From the NCBI GenBank assembly GCA_050747525.1, contig JBOGOC010000045.1, forward strand, positions 84,890 to 148,889: a stretch of 64,000 nucleotides of DNA. The letters run 5' to 3'. The notes beneath the pieces were generated by a model. That model did not search any database. It was given only the letters and a program-made list of their open reading frames with translations, and was not told where the DNA came from. The position numbers and the translations under genes are program-made. Shown here piece after piece: positions 16,254-24,566 of this stretch. Source of the DNA: JBOGOC01 sp050747525 (lineage in GTDB: Bacteria > Acidobacteriota > Polarisedimenticolia > JACPZX01 > DASXTC01). Positions within the stretch are counted from its first letter, which is position 1. Each line of letters opens with the position of its first letter.

Positions 16254-18314
16254 ATGAACACATCCGCCGGGCGGTGGGCGTCACTGGCGCGTCTCGGTCA
16301 GCGCGCGCGCGCAGGCCTCGAGCCCGACGCGCTGATGAGGGAGGCCGTCCACATCCTTGCCGAGGTCCTGCGGGCGGACCGCGTCACGGTGATGGAGCTG
16401 ATCGACGCCGAGGGGTCCCTGGCGGTGCGTGCCGTCACGGGCAGCGAGCGCGAGCCGGTCGCGCCGGACCGGCATCCCGCCGGCGCCACCGCTCAGGCCC
16501 GATACACCGTCGGTGCCCACGGTCCCGTCGTGGTGGAGGACGCGCTCTCGGAGACGCGCTTCGACGCGCGCGGTCTGGCCGCCGACGGCCTGGTCGCGGG
16601 GGTCAGCGTGATCATCCCGGGCCACGATCGCCCCTCCGGGGTCCTGCTGGCCCACCGGGGGCATCCCTGGGAGGTCACCGCCGAGGACGTGCACTATCTG
16701 GAAGCGGTGGCGCACACGCTGCACGCGGCGGTGCGCGTGTGCGAACTGGGCCGCGACGTGCGCGAGCTGGACCAGCGCTTCCGCGCGCTGTTCCAATCCG
16801 AGATGGTGCCGCTGTTCTTCTGGAGGGGTGACGGCATCATCACCGACGCCAACGATGCCTTCCTGCGCTTCCTGGGCGCGAGCCGGCTCGAGATGGAGCA
16901 GGGAAGCCTGCGCTGGGACACCCTGGTGGATCGGCGGACCAAGGTGGAGATCCAGCGGCGCGTCCAGGAGAACCGGCCCGGACTTCCACCCATGGAGATC
17001 GAGGTCCGGGTGGGACGCCGCCGCGTGCCGGTGCTCTCGTGCGGGGCCCGGCTTCCCGGCATTCACGATCGCGGGGTCGCGGTGGCCATCGATCTCTCCG
17101 AAAGACGCCGCGCCGAGCAGGAGATCCGCCGTCTCAACGAGACCCTCGAGCAGCGCGTGGCCGAGCGCACAGCCACGGCCGAGATCCGTGCGGCCCAGCT
17201 GAGGGCCCTCGCCGCGGAGCTGACCGTCGCCGAGCAGCGGGAGCGCCGGCGCCTGGCCCAGTCGCTGCACGACCACCTGCAGCAGCTGCTGGTGGCCCTG
17301 CGCCTGAAGCTGGACCGGATGCGCGCGCGCCTGGGAGCCGAGGATCCTCGCGAAGGACTCCAGCAGGCGGACGAGCTCCTGGATCAGGCGATCGACGCGT
17401 CCCGGGAGCTGACGGTGGACCTCAGTCCGCCGGTCCTGTACGAGGCGGGCCTGGTCCCCGCGCTGGAATGGCTCGGCCGTCAGATGCGCGAGAAGCACGG
17501 GCTGGAGGTGGAGGTGATGGCCGAGCGCTCCGCCTCGCCCGAATCGGATCAGATCGGCATCTTTTACTTTCACGCGGCGCGCGAGCTGCTGTTCAACGTC
17601 GTCAAGCACGCCGGCGTGTCGCGCGCCGCGGTCACGCTCAGGCGGCTGGGCGACTCGCTCGAGCTGGTGGTCGCCGACGGTGGGCGCGGCTTCGACCTGG
17701 CCGAAACGGCGGAGCGTCCTGCGTCGGAGACGGGGGGCTTCGGGCTGTTCAGCATCCGCGAGCGCCTGGCTCTGCTGGGAGGGCACATGGACGTGTGGAG
17801 CCGGCCCGGTGAAGGAACCCGGCTGGTGATGGTCGCGCCCGCCCGTCAGGAGAGCCACTCGCTCAAGAGCGCCTCGGAGATGCTGCAGTCCCTGGCCGCC
17901 CCGCGCCCCGACGGGGCGCAGGGATCCATGGAGGCGTCGGGGAAGATCCGTGTGCTGCTGGCGGACGATCACACCATCATGAGGCAGGGTCTGCGGGCCC
18001 TGCTGGGGAGCGAGCCGGACCTGCTGACCGTGGCCGAGGCGTCCGACGGCGAGCAGGCGGTGGCGCTTGCGCGGCAGCTGAAGCCCGACGTGGTGGTCAT
18101 GGACGTCAGCATGCCTCGCATCAACGGCATTGAAGCCACGCGGCGCATCAAGACCGATCTCCCGCGTGCCGTGGTGGTGGGCCTCTCCATGTACGAGAGC
18201 GAGGACATGGCCTCCGCCATGCGGGCGGCCGGAGCCTCGGCGTACCTCTCCAAGGACAAGGCGTCCGAGGCCCTGTGCGGCGTGATCCGGGCGGAGGTCC
18301 TGGGGCGGGGATAG
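16254..18314 (+). CDS. hybrid histidine kinase: GAF, PAS, HisKA_3, HATPase, receiver
   Basis: This 686-residue cytoplasmic protein has no membrane segment. The ATG at 16254 places the start just before the first domain. Domains in order: GAF (~10-165), PAS (~170-285), coiled coil (~285-325), a NarX-type HisKA_3 dimerisation domain with phospho-accepting His339 in SLHDHLQQLL, HATPase (ELLFNVVKHAG, VADGGRGFD, GFGLFSIRERL) and a C-terminal receiver (LLADDHTIMRQG) with Asp617. The receiver resembles NarL-type receivers but no helix-turn-helix follows, so output must be through another protein. It precedes kaiC by 184 bp and shares its architecture with the kinase at 20917. Confidence 0.9.
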   Translation: MNTSAGRWASLARLGQRARAGLEPDALMREAVHILAEVLRADRVTVMELIDAEGSLAVRAVTGSEREPVAPDRHPAGATAQARYTVGAHGPVVVEDALSETRFDARGLAADGLVAGVSVIIPGHDRPSGVLLAHRGHPWEVTAEDVHYLEAVAHTLHAAVRVCELGRDVRELDQRFRALFQSEMVPLFFWRGDGIITDANDAFLRFLGASRLEMEQGSLRWDTLVDRRTKVEIQRRVQENRPGLPPMEIEVRVGRRRVPVLSCGARLPGIHDRGVAVAIDLSERRRAEQEIRRLNETLEQRVAERTATAEIRAAQLRALAAELTVAEQRERRRLAQSLHDHLQQLLVALRLKLDRMRARLGAEDPREGLQQADELLDQAIDASRELTVDLSPPVLYEAGLVPALEWLGRQMREKHGLEVEVMAERSASPESDQIGIFYFHAARELLFNVVKHAGVSRAAVTLRRLGDSLELVVADGGRGFDLAETAERPASETGGFGLFSIRERLALLGGHMDVWSRPGEGTRLVMVAPARQESHSLKSASEMLQSLAAPRPDGAQGSMEASGKIRVLLADDHTIMRQGLRALLGSEPDLLTVAEASDGEQAVALARQLKPDVVVMDVSMPRINGIEATRRIKTDLPRAVVVGLSMYESEDMASAMRAAGASAYLSKDKASEALCGVIRAEVLGRG

Positions 18315-18350
18315 CGCACTGCCCTGATGGCGTTATCGGAAACCCCCCGA

Positions 18351-18379
18351 TTGACCGGTCGGGTCCCGCCGAGTAGCAT
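18351..18379 (+). promoter_or_regulatory. promoter of the kaiC-kaiB-kaiB-kinase unit
   Basis: TTGACC (18351-18356), a 17-bp spacer and TAGCAT (18374-18379) lie ~120 bp before kaiC. This suggests that the four downstream genes can be transcribed apart from the first kinase. Confidence 0.45.
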
Positions 18380-18399
18380 CCCCCGTCGCACAGGCTCGT

Positions 18400-18425
18400 G
18401 GGTCACGTCCCTCGGCGGGTCACGT
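18400..18425 (+). promoter_or_regulatory. direct repeat in the kaiC leader, possible operator
   Basis: GGGTCACGT occurs at 18400-18408 and again at 18417-18425, a 17-bp period, just after the predicted transcription start. A short GGAGG-CGGA-CCTCC hairpin follows at 18456-18469. Function is unproven. Confidence 0.3.
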
Positions 18426-18498
18426 GGCGCCGGGTCTCGACACCGCCCTGAGGAAGGAGGCGGACCTCCACCGGTAGGGACCCCGAGGAGGAGCTTCC

Positions 18499-20271
18499 GT
18501 GGTCCGTCAGGCGTCGCCGCGCGTCCCTACTCAGGCAGCCATCACCTCCAGGCTCCCCAAGGCCCCCACAGGCATCCAGGGTCTCGACGAGATCACCGGC
18601 GGCGGGCTTCCCCGCGGCCGTCCCACGCTGGTGTGCGGTGGCCCCGGATGCGGCAAGACCCTGCTGGCCGTCGAGTTCCTCGTGCGGGGCGCGCTGCAGC
18701 ACGGTGAGCCGGGCGTCTTCATGTCCTTCGAAGAGCGGGCCGGGGAGTTGGGGAAGAACGTCCAGAGCCTGGGCTTCGATCTTCACGAGCTGGAGCGGCG
18801 CCGGCTGCTCAAGGTCGATCACGTGCGCGTGGAGCGCGGCGAGATCGAGGAGACGGGCGAGTACGACCTGGAAGGGCTCTTCGTCCGCCTGGGCCACGCC
18901 ATCGACAGCATCGGAGCGCGTCGCGTGGTGCTCGACACTATCGAGTCGCTCTTCGCGGCGCTGTCCAACGCCTCCATCCTGCGCGCCGAGCTGCGGCGCC
19001 TGTTCGGCTGGCTGAAGGACCGAGGTGTCACGGCGATCGTCACCGGGGAGCGGGGGACCAGCACTCTCACGCGCCAGGGTCTGGAGGAATACGTCTCCGA
19101 CTGCGTCATCCTCCTGGATCATCGAGTCAAGGGGCACATCTCCACCCGCCGCCTGCGGGTAGTCAAGTACCGGGGCTCGAGTCACGGAACCAACGAGTAC
19201 CCGTTCCTGATCGAAGACCAGGGGATCACCCTCGCGCCCATCACGTCGCTGGGGCTGGATCACGAGGTGTCCGGCGAGCGCGTGAGCTCGGGCGTGGCCG
19301 GGCTGGACGCCATGCTGGACGGGCGCGGCTTCTACCGCGGCAGCTCCATCCTGATGTCGGGGACCGCGGGAACCGGCAAGACCAGCGTGGCCCTCACCTT
19401 CGCGCAGTCGATCTGCCGCAAGGGAGGCCGCTTCCTCTATTTCGCCTACGAAGAGTCGGCCAGCCAGGTGGTGCGCAATGCCCGATCCATCGGCCTGGAT
19501 CTGGAGCCTCACGTCCGGGCGAAGCGCCTCCTGATCCACGCCGACAGGCCGGAGCACTACGGGCTGGAGATGCACCTGGCCCTCATGCACCACCAGGTGT
19601 GCTCGTTCCGGCCGGTCGCTCTGGCGGTGGATCCCCTCAACAGCCTGCTGGCCGCGGGCGAGCAGAAGGACGTGCACCTGCTCGTGCTGCGCCTGGTGGA
19701 CTTCCTGAAGCACCGCAACGTGACGGCCCTGTTCACCAGCCTCACGCACGGCGGCGAAGCGATCGAAGGATCGGACACCCGGGCCTCCTCCCTCATGGAC
19801 ACCTGGCTCCTGGTGCGCGACATCGAGCTGGGGGGCGAGCGCAACCGCGCCCTGTACGTCCTCAAGTCGCGCGGCATGGCCCATTCGAACCAGATCCGCG
19901 AGTTCCTGATCACGTCCAAAGGGATCCAGCTGCGGGACGCGTACCTGAGCAAGGAGGGAGTGCTGACGGGGTCCGCCCGCCTCGCCCAGGAGGAGCGCGA
20001 CCGCCGCGCGGAAACCGAGTCGGCGGCGAGGGCCGGGCGCCGCCGCGTTGAGGCCGGCCGCCGCCGGCAGGCCCTCGTGGCCCGCATTCAGGCGCTGAGG
20101 CACGAGCTGGAAGGGATCGACGAAGACACGGACGCGGTGGCCAGGCCCGTGAAGCGGCGGACGGACGGCCTGATGGGTCTGGGGGCTGTCATGCCGCGCA
20201 GCCGGCGCGCCGACGGCAACGGCAGCTCCCGGCGTCACACTCACTCGACGGGGAAAGGAGGGGCGCGATGA
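18499..20271 (+). CDS. kaiC: KaiC-like two-domain RecA-fold ATPase
   Basis: The start is GTG five bases after GAGGAGGAG. The 590-residue protein has the two KaiC domains. CI has a Walker A (GGPGCGKT, 47-54) and a catalytic Glu pair in SFEERAGEL. CII has a Walker A (GTAGTGKT, 288-295) and AYEESASQ. The phosphosite region aligns with cyanobacterial KaiC: Ser430-Ser431 take the place of Ser431-Thr432, and Ser425 that of Thr426. IREFLITSKGIQLRD matches the KaiC tail. An extra ~80-residue Arg-rich, coiled-coil-like C-terminus is not in classical KaiC. It probably acts as an ATPase/autokinase hub read by KaiB and the flanking kinases. No kaiA is present, so clock function cannot be assumed. Confidence 0.93.
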   Translation: MVRQASPRVPTQAAITSRLPKAPTGIQGLDEITGGGLPRGRPTLVCGGPGCGKTLLAVEFLVRGALQHGEPGVFMSFEERAGELGKNVQSLGFDLHELERRRLLKVDHVRVERGEIEETGEYDLEGLFVRLGHAIDSIGARRVVLDTIESLFAALSNASILRAELRRLFGWLKDRGVTAIVTGERGTSTLTRQGLEEYVSDCVILLDHRVKGHISTRRLRVVKYRGSSHGTNEYPFLIEDQGITLAPITSLGLDHEVSGERVSSGVAGLDAMLDGRGFYRGSSILMSGTAGTGKTSVALTFAQSICRKGGRFLYFAYEESASQVVRNARSIGLDLEPHVRAKRLLIHADRPEHYGLEMHLALMHHQVCSFRPVALAVDPLNSLLAAGEQKDVHLLVLRLVDFLKHRNVTALFTSLTHGGEAIEGSDTRASSLMDTWLLVRDIELGGERNRALYVLKSRGMAHSNQIREFLITSKGIQLRDAYLSKEGVLTGSARLAQEERDRRAETESAARAGRRRVEAGRRRQALVARIQALRHELEGIDEDTDAVARPVKRRTDGLMGLGAVMPRSRRADGNGSSRRHTHSTGKGGAR

Positions 20272-20600
20272 CCAAGGGAACCGCGGCCCGGAGCAGGCGG
20301 ACGGACGGCAAGAGGGGCACGCAGTCTCAGTGGGACCTGCGCCTGTACGTCGCGGGTCAGACTCCCAAGTCCCTGGAGGCCTTCGCCAACCTCAAGCGGA
20401 TATGCGAAGAGCACCTGCAGGGGCGCTACCGCATCGAGGTGATCGATCTGTTCGAATCGCCACAGCTCGCCGTCATGGACGAGATCGTGGCGATCCCCAC
20501 GTTGATCCGCAAGCTCCCCACGCCCATCAAGAAGATCATCGGCACGCTCAGAGACCGTGAACGCGTGCTGGTGGGCATGGACCTGAGGGGGACGGCATGA
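20268..20600 (+). CDS. kaiB: KaiB-like protein 1
   Basis: This 110-residue protein overlaps the kaiC stop by four bases (ATGA). After a 22-residue basic N-terminal extension it shows the KaiB thioredoxin-like core: LRLYVAGQTPKSLEA, YRIEVIDLFESPQLA, the cis-proline motif IPTL, LPTPIKKIIGTL and the family ending RERVLVGMDL. In cyanobacteria KaiB switches fold and binds the KaiC CI ring. Of the two copies here this one is closer to cyanobacterial KaiB, so it is the better candidate for the KaiC partner. Confidence 0.93.
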   Translation: MTKGTAARSRRTDGKRGTQSQWDLRLYVAGQTPKSLEAFANLKRICEEHLQGRYRIEVIDLFESPQLAVMDEIVAIPTLIRKLPTPIKKIIGTLRDRERVLVGMDLRGTA

Positions 20601-20917
20601 GGCGGCGGCCTCGCAGGGACGCCGTGATGTGCGCCGACACCTACGACCTGCGCCTCTACACCACCGGCGCCACGCCTCGATCCCTGCGGGCCATCGCCAA
20701 CCTGCTTTCCTTCTGCCGGAAGCACCTGAAGGGACGGCATCGTCTGCGGATCGTGGATCTCTACGAAGAGCCGTCACGCGCCGCCGAGGCCCAGATCGTG
20801 GCGGCGCCCACGCTGGTCAAGCTTCGTCCCAGTCCCGTCCGCCGGATCGTCGGGGACATGTCCGAGGAGCCGCGCCTCCTGGCGGCCCTGAACCTTCCCA
20901 CGGCGAGGGACCTTTGA
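20597..20917 (+). CDS. kaiB: KaiB-like protein 2, divergent
   Basis: This 106-residue protein overlaps kaiB copy 1 by four bases. It keeps the KaiB core (YDLRLYTTGATPRSLRA, LRIVDLYEEPSRAAEAQI, APTLVKL, SPVRRIVGDM). It departs at the C-terminus, where RERVLVGMDL of copy 1 becomes EPRLLAALNL, and SRAAEA replaces the usual PQLAE. The changes lie in the half of KaiB that rearranges on fold switching. Its stop overlaps the next kinase start (TGATG), an arrangement like an unfused version of the KaiB-like domain plus kinase found in SasA. Confidence 0.9.
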   Translation: MRRRPRRDAVMCADTYDLRLYTTGATPRSLRAIANLLSFCRKHLKGRHRLRIVDLYEEPSRAAEAQIVAAPTLVKLRPSPVRRIVGDMSEEPRLLAALNLPTARDL

Positions 20918-23013
20918 TGAAGAAGCTCGACGTGGAGCTCGATCACCTCAGGACGAAGCTGGCGGAGGCGGAAGAGACGCTGAGGGCCATCCGCAGCGGA
21001 GACGTGGACGCGCTGGTGGTGGAAGGGCCGGCCGGCTCCCGGGTCTTCACCTTGATGGGGGCCGATGCAGGCTACCGCACGATGGTGGAGCAGATGCAGG
21101 AAGGGGCGATCACCGTGGATCGGGCGGGATCCATCCTGTACTGCAACCGGCGCTTCGCCGAAATGCTGCGAATGCCCCACGCCGACGTCCTCGGCACAAG
21201 CCTCGCGCAGTTCCTGCCCGACGAACGGCCGGGTCCGCTGACGGTGCTTCTGGATACCGCCCGAGGCGGCTCGCGACGGGAGACGCTGCTCCAGGGCGTG
21301 GATGGCGTCAGCATCCCGGTGCAGATCACCGCGAGCCCCATGATCGGTGAGGGCGACCTCCCCTTTCACGTCATGGTGGTGGCCGACCTCACCGTGCTGC
21401 GCCAGAAGGAGCAGATCCTGGAAGCCGAGCGCATGATGCGCTCCATTCTGGAAACGACTGCCGAGGCGATCGTCGTATGCGACGCGGGGGAGCGCGTCAT
21501 CCAGGCCAACCAAGCCGCGCGCGACCTGAGCGGCTCCGATCCGGTGGGCCTGCCCTTCCAGGAAGCCTTTCCGCTGGTGATGGACGGGTCGACGCTTCTG
21601 CTGGACACCATCACCAAGGGTGCCGGAGTCAGGGCGGCGGCCGCCTCGCTGAGCGCCGCCGCGGGAGAGGTCAGCCTGCTGGTGAGCGCCGGGCCGCTGC
21701 AGGGGGCCGGACGGGTGGGTTTCGTGGTCTCCCTGGTGGATGTCACCGGGCATGTGAAAACCGAAGCCCAGCTGCGCACGCTCAACGAAACCCTGGAGCA
21801 GCGCGTGACCGAGCGCACCGTGATGGTGCAGCAGCAGGGGCGTCGGCTCAGAGCGCTCGCCTCGGATCTGGCGCGCGCCGAGCAGCGCGAGCGGAAGCGC
21901 CTCGGGCGTCTGCTGCACGACCACCTCCAGCAGCTGCTGGTGGCGGCCAGCCTGAAGGTAGGGCGTCTGCGGCGCCGAGGCGGGCCACGAGAGGATACGG
22001 AGAAGGTCGACGAGGTGGAGGCGCTGCTCCAGCAGGCCATCCAGGCATCGCGCGATCTCACGCTCGAGCTGAGCCCCGCCATACTGAACGACGCCGGCCT
22101 GGGCACGGCCCTCAGATGGCTGGCACGCCAGATGCGCGATCGCTACGGGCTGGACGTGGAGATCGAGGCGCCGGAGGATGTGCCCGAAGCGCTCGAGGGG
22201 CTGCGCTTCTTCGCCTTCAGCGCGGCGCGCGAGCTGCTGTTCAACACCGTGAAGCACGCCGGCGTGAAGCAGGCCAGGCTGATCCTCGACCCACGGCACG
22301 AGAGAGGGCTCGTGCGTCTGACGGTGGAGGACGATGGGTGCGGCTTCGACGAGTCGCCGGGACGCAGGGAAGAATCGGGCCACGGCATGCCCGACATCCG
22401 CCATCGCCTCGAGATGATGGGTGGTTACATGACCATCGAGACGGCTCCCGGCAAAGGAGCGCGCGTGACGCTCCTCATCCCCGTCGCGGCCTCCGCCATG
22501 GAATCCTTTCCGCTCAAGTCGATGCCGACCCTGGTGCCGTCCGAAGTGGTGGTGGCGCCTCGGTCGGCGGACGCCGCGGCCCAGCGCCCGCGCCGGCTTC
22601 GCATCCTGCTCGTCGACGATCACACCATCCTGCGGCAGGGGCTCGCCGGCCTGCTTTCCCATGAGCCCGACATGGAGGCGATCGCCGAAGCGTCCAACGG
22701 GCTGGAGGCTCTCGAGCTGGCGCGCCTGCTGAGGCCCGACGTCATCGTGATGGACGCGAGCATGCCCGAGATGAGCGGCCTGGAGGCCACGCGTCACATC
22801 GTGGAGCGCTTCCCCGACATCGTGGTCGTGGGTCTCTCGATGTACGACTCGGAGGACATGTCCGACGCCATGAAGGCCGCCGGAGCACGGGCCTACGTGA
22901 GCAAGGAGAAGGCGTCCGAAGAGCTGTGCAGCGTCATCCGAAACGTGATGCGGGCCAAGCGGCGGAACAGGACATCCCCCTCTCCGACCACCGTCACGCC
23001 AAGCCGGGCCTGA
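20917..23013 (+). CDS. hybrid histidine kinase: PAS, PAS, HisKA_3, HATPase, receiver
   Basis: The ATG at 20917 overlaps the KaiB-2 stop by one base. The 698-residue soluble protein begins with a short coiled coil (~1-25), then a first PAS domain (~50-165), a second PAS-like domain (~180-285) and a coiled coil. The HisKA_3 domain has His334 in RLLHDHLQQLL. HATPase motifs are ELLFNTVKHAG, VEDDGCGFDE and GHGMPDIRHRL. The C-terminal receiver (LLVDDHTILRQG) has Asp613 and is followed only by a short tail. It is a paralogue of the kinase at 16254, differing mainly in the sensor part (PAS in place of GAF). It is likely the output or input kinase of the KaiC/KaiB module. Confidence 0.9.
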   Translation: MKKLDVELDHLRTKLAEAEETLRAIRSGDVDALVVEGPAGSRVFTLMGADAGYRTMVEQMQEGAITVDRAGSILYCNRRFAEMLRMPHADVLGTSLAQFLPDERPGPLTVLLDTARGGSRRETLLQGVDGVSIPVQITASPMIGEGDLPFHVMVVADLTVLRQKEQILEAERMMRSILETTAEAIVVCDAGERVIQANQAARDLSGSDPVGLPFQEAFPLVMDGSTLLLDTITKGAGVRAAAASLSAAAGEVSLLVSAGPLQGAGRVGFVVSLVDVTGHVKTEAQLRTLNETLEQRVTERTVMVQQQGRRLRALASDLARAEQRERKRLGRLLHDHLQQLLVAASLKVGRLRRRGGPREDTEKVDEVEALLQQAIQASRDLTLELSPAILNDAGLGTALRWLARQMRDRYGLDVEIEAPEDVPEALEGLRFFAFSAARELLFNTVKHAGVKQARLILDPRHERGLVRLTVEDDGCGFDESPGRREESGHGMPDIRHRLEMMGGYMTIETAPGKGARVTLLIPVAASAMESFPLKSMPTLVPSEVVVAPRSADAAAQRPRRLRILLVDDHTILRQGLAGLLSHEPDMEAIAEASNGLEALELARLLRPDVIVMDASMPEMSGLEATRHIVERFPDIVVVGLSMYDSEDMSDAMKAAGARAYVSKEKASEELCSVIRNVMRAKRRNRTSPSPTTVTPSRA

Positions 23014-23021
23014 CGCCCCGG

Positions 23022-23186
23022 CTACATGCCGCCTTTCTCGACGGCGAAGCGCTCGGGCTCTTTCTCGAACGCAGCGCGGCACGATTCCGAGCAGAAATAA
23101 TAGGTCCTGCCCGCGTACTCCGTGCGCCGAGCGTCGGCGTCCTCGCGGACCGCCATGCCACAGACCGGATCGACGTGATTGGCCAT
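23022..23186 (-). CDS. small YHS-domain protein
   Basis: The start at 23186 is supported by AGGAGGT eight to nine bases upstream. The 54-residue protein is one YHS (TRASH-like) domain: DPVCGM near the N-terminus, then YYFCSESCRAAFEKEPERF. Its cysteines (DPVC, FC, SC) are typical metal-binding positions for copper or other heavy metals. Stand-alone YHS proteins often accompany metal ATPases or act as metal carriers, but no such partner is next to it. It converges on the Kai-cluster kinase with an 8-base gap. Confidence 0.85.
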   Translation of the reverse strand: MANHVDPVCGMAVREDADARRTEYAGRTYYFCSESCRAAFEKEPERFAVEKGGM

Positions 23187-23280
23187 GGTGCGCGCACCTC
23201 CTGTGCCCACTGTAGCCTCCGGCGGACACAGCCACTCTAGGGACATCACCTCATCCGGTTTTCGGGAAGACCCTCATTGC

Positions 23281-23345
23281 GCGTTCCGTGGTTCAGTCTC
23301 TAGGGTGGGTGTTGGACTGGAAGTTGTCTACCACCCTCGGAACGC
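23281..23345 (+). promoter_or_regulatory. long stem-loop in the leader of the LPQTA protein
   Basis: The outer arms GCGTTCCG (23281-23288) and CGGAACGC (23338-23345) and the inner arms AGGGTGG (23302-23308) and CCACCCT (23331-23337) are all perfect. The two right arms are contiguous, and a 13-base bulge separates the left arms. The structure ends two bases before the GGGAG that serves the ATG at 23358. It could be an RNA element controlling translation or a DNA operator. Confidence 0.45.
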
Positions 23346-23357
23346 ATGGGAGATGTT

Positions 23358-24551
23358 ATGCACAAGAGCCGCTCGATGATCCTCGGACTCGCCCTGGTGC
23401 TGGCCGTCCCGGCCGCCGCGGTGGCGCAGACACAGAGCCCGCCGACCCCTTCGGGCGACGTCAAGAGCGTCACATGCCGCGTCACCAACGTCAACGCCGG
23501 CGAGAAGAGCTTCATGGCCGACTGTCCGGACGGGGCCATGACGTTCACGACCACGCCCTCCACCCAGTTCACGCGCTCGACGGGGGCCTCGGGCGGCGGC
23601 ACGGCCTCGATGACGGATCTCAAGGCGGGAGATCAGGTGCGCATCACGTTCAATGCCCCGGCAGGTGGCACGGCCACGGGGACGAAGCCCGCCGCTACGC
23701 GCGTGGAAATCATGCCGGCCACGGGTGGTGGTGGCGCGTCGGGCAGCGGGTCCTCGGGCTCGGGGAGCGGGCCGCAGGGAGTCCAGACGGCCTCGCAGAC
23801 GAGCGGGCAGGCGGCGCAGAAGACCGCGACCTCCTCGCACAGCGAGCAGCCGCAGCAGCCGGGCCAGCCGGCCAACAAGGTGACCGGCCGGGTCGCCTCG
23901 GTGGACCGGCAGAACCGCACGCTGTTCTTGGAGACGTCGAAGGGTCGCGAGTTCTTCAAGATCGATCCGTCCATCACGTCGGTCGACTTCAACAGCATCC
24001 GCGAGGGGGAGCAGGTCGAGATCCTCTTCCAGGGGACCGGCGCGGAGCGGCGGATCACGAGCCTTCGCATGATGCCCGATCAGATGGGGCAGCAGGGCGG
24101 GCAGCAGCCGGCGCAGCAGCCGGCCAAGCAGCCGGCCCAGCAGCCGGTCCAGCACGCCAGCCAGCGCACCGGCACGGCGCAGCAGGCCGGCGGCAGCAAG
24201 GTCTCCGGCCGCGTGGTGAGCCAGAATCAGAACCAGCTGGTGATCGAGACGGCGAGCGGGCGTGAGACCTTCGCGGTCGATCCCCAGCAGACGAGCCTGA
24301 ACCTCGCTTCCTACCGCCCAGGGGATCAGGTCCAGATCACCTACACGGGGACCGGCAACGAGAAGAAGATCACCTCCATCAAGGCCGTCACGGAGCAGAG
24401 GGCCTCCCAGCAGGGGCAGCAGGGCGGCGACGCCGCCCCTGCCGGCCAGCACCTGCCGCAGACCGCGAGCGAGATCCCCTTCATCGCGCTGGCGGGCCTG
24501 TTCATGCTGGCGGCGGCATTCGGGTTCCGCTACGTGCGCCGGCACGTCTAG
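23358..24551 (+). CDS. putative sortase-anchored surface protein with three repeated domains and LPQTA signal
   Basis: The ATG at 23358 follows GGGAG by five bases; an in-frame ATG at 23346 lacks a site. The 397-residue product has a signal peptide (MHKSRSMILGLALVLAVPAA). Three ~65-residue beta domains follow, each opening K-V-x-G-R-V or similar and ending with D-Q-V-x-I-x-x followed by I-T-S (copies near ~35-110, ~175-245 and ~280-345). They are joined by linkers rich in Ser/Gly and Gln/Pro/Ala. The last 32 residues are a classical sorting signal: LPQTA, a hydrophobic stretch and the basic tail RYVRRHV. The sortase gene begins 15 bases later, so it is the obvious substrate. Ligand or role is unknown. 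Confidence 0.75.
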   Translation: MHKSRSMILGLALVLAVPAAAVAQTQSPPTPSGDVKSVTCRVTNVNAGEKSFMADCPDGAMTFTTTPSTQFTRSTGASGGGTASMTDLKAGDQVRITFNAPAGGTATGTKPAATRVEIMPATGGGGASGSGSSGSGSGPQGVQTASQTSGQAAQKTATSSHSEQPQQPGQPANKVTGRVASVDRQNRTLFLETSKGREFFKIDPSITSVDFNSIREGEQVEILFQGTGAERRITSLRMMPDQMGQQGGQQPAQQPAKQPAQQPVQHASQRTGTAQQAGGSKVSGRVVSQNQNQLVIETASGRETFAVDPQQTSLNLASYRPGDQVQITYTGTGNEKKITSIKAVTEQRASQQGQQGGDAAPAGQHLPQTASEIPFIALAGLFMLAAAFGFRYVRRHV

Positions 24552-24566
24552 ACGGAGGCCCGCGCC

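Noticed and set aside
16254..23013. Naming the Kai cluster a circadian clock
   Set aside because: There is no kaiA, the phosphosites differ and the organism is not cyanobacterial, so timing function is unproven.
20761..23235. 824-codon minus-strand frame opposite KaiB-2 and the second kinase
   Set aside because: The plus strand encodes intact PAS, HisKA_3, HATPase and receiver motifs; the minus frame has none.
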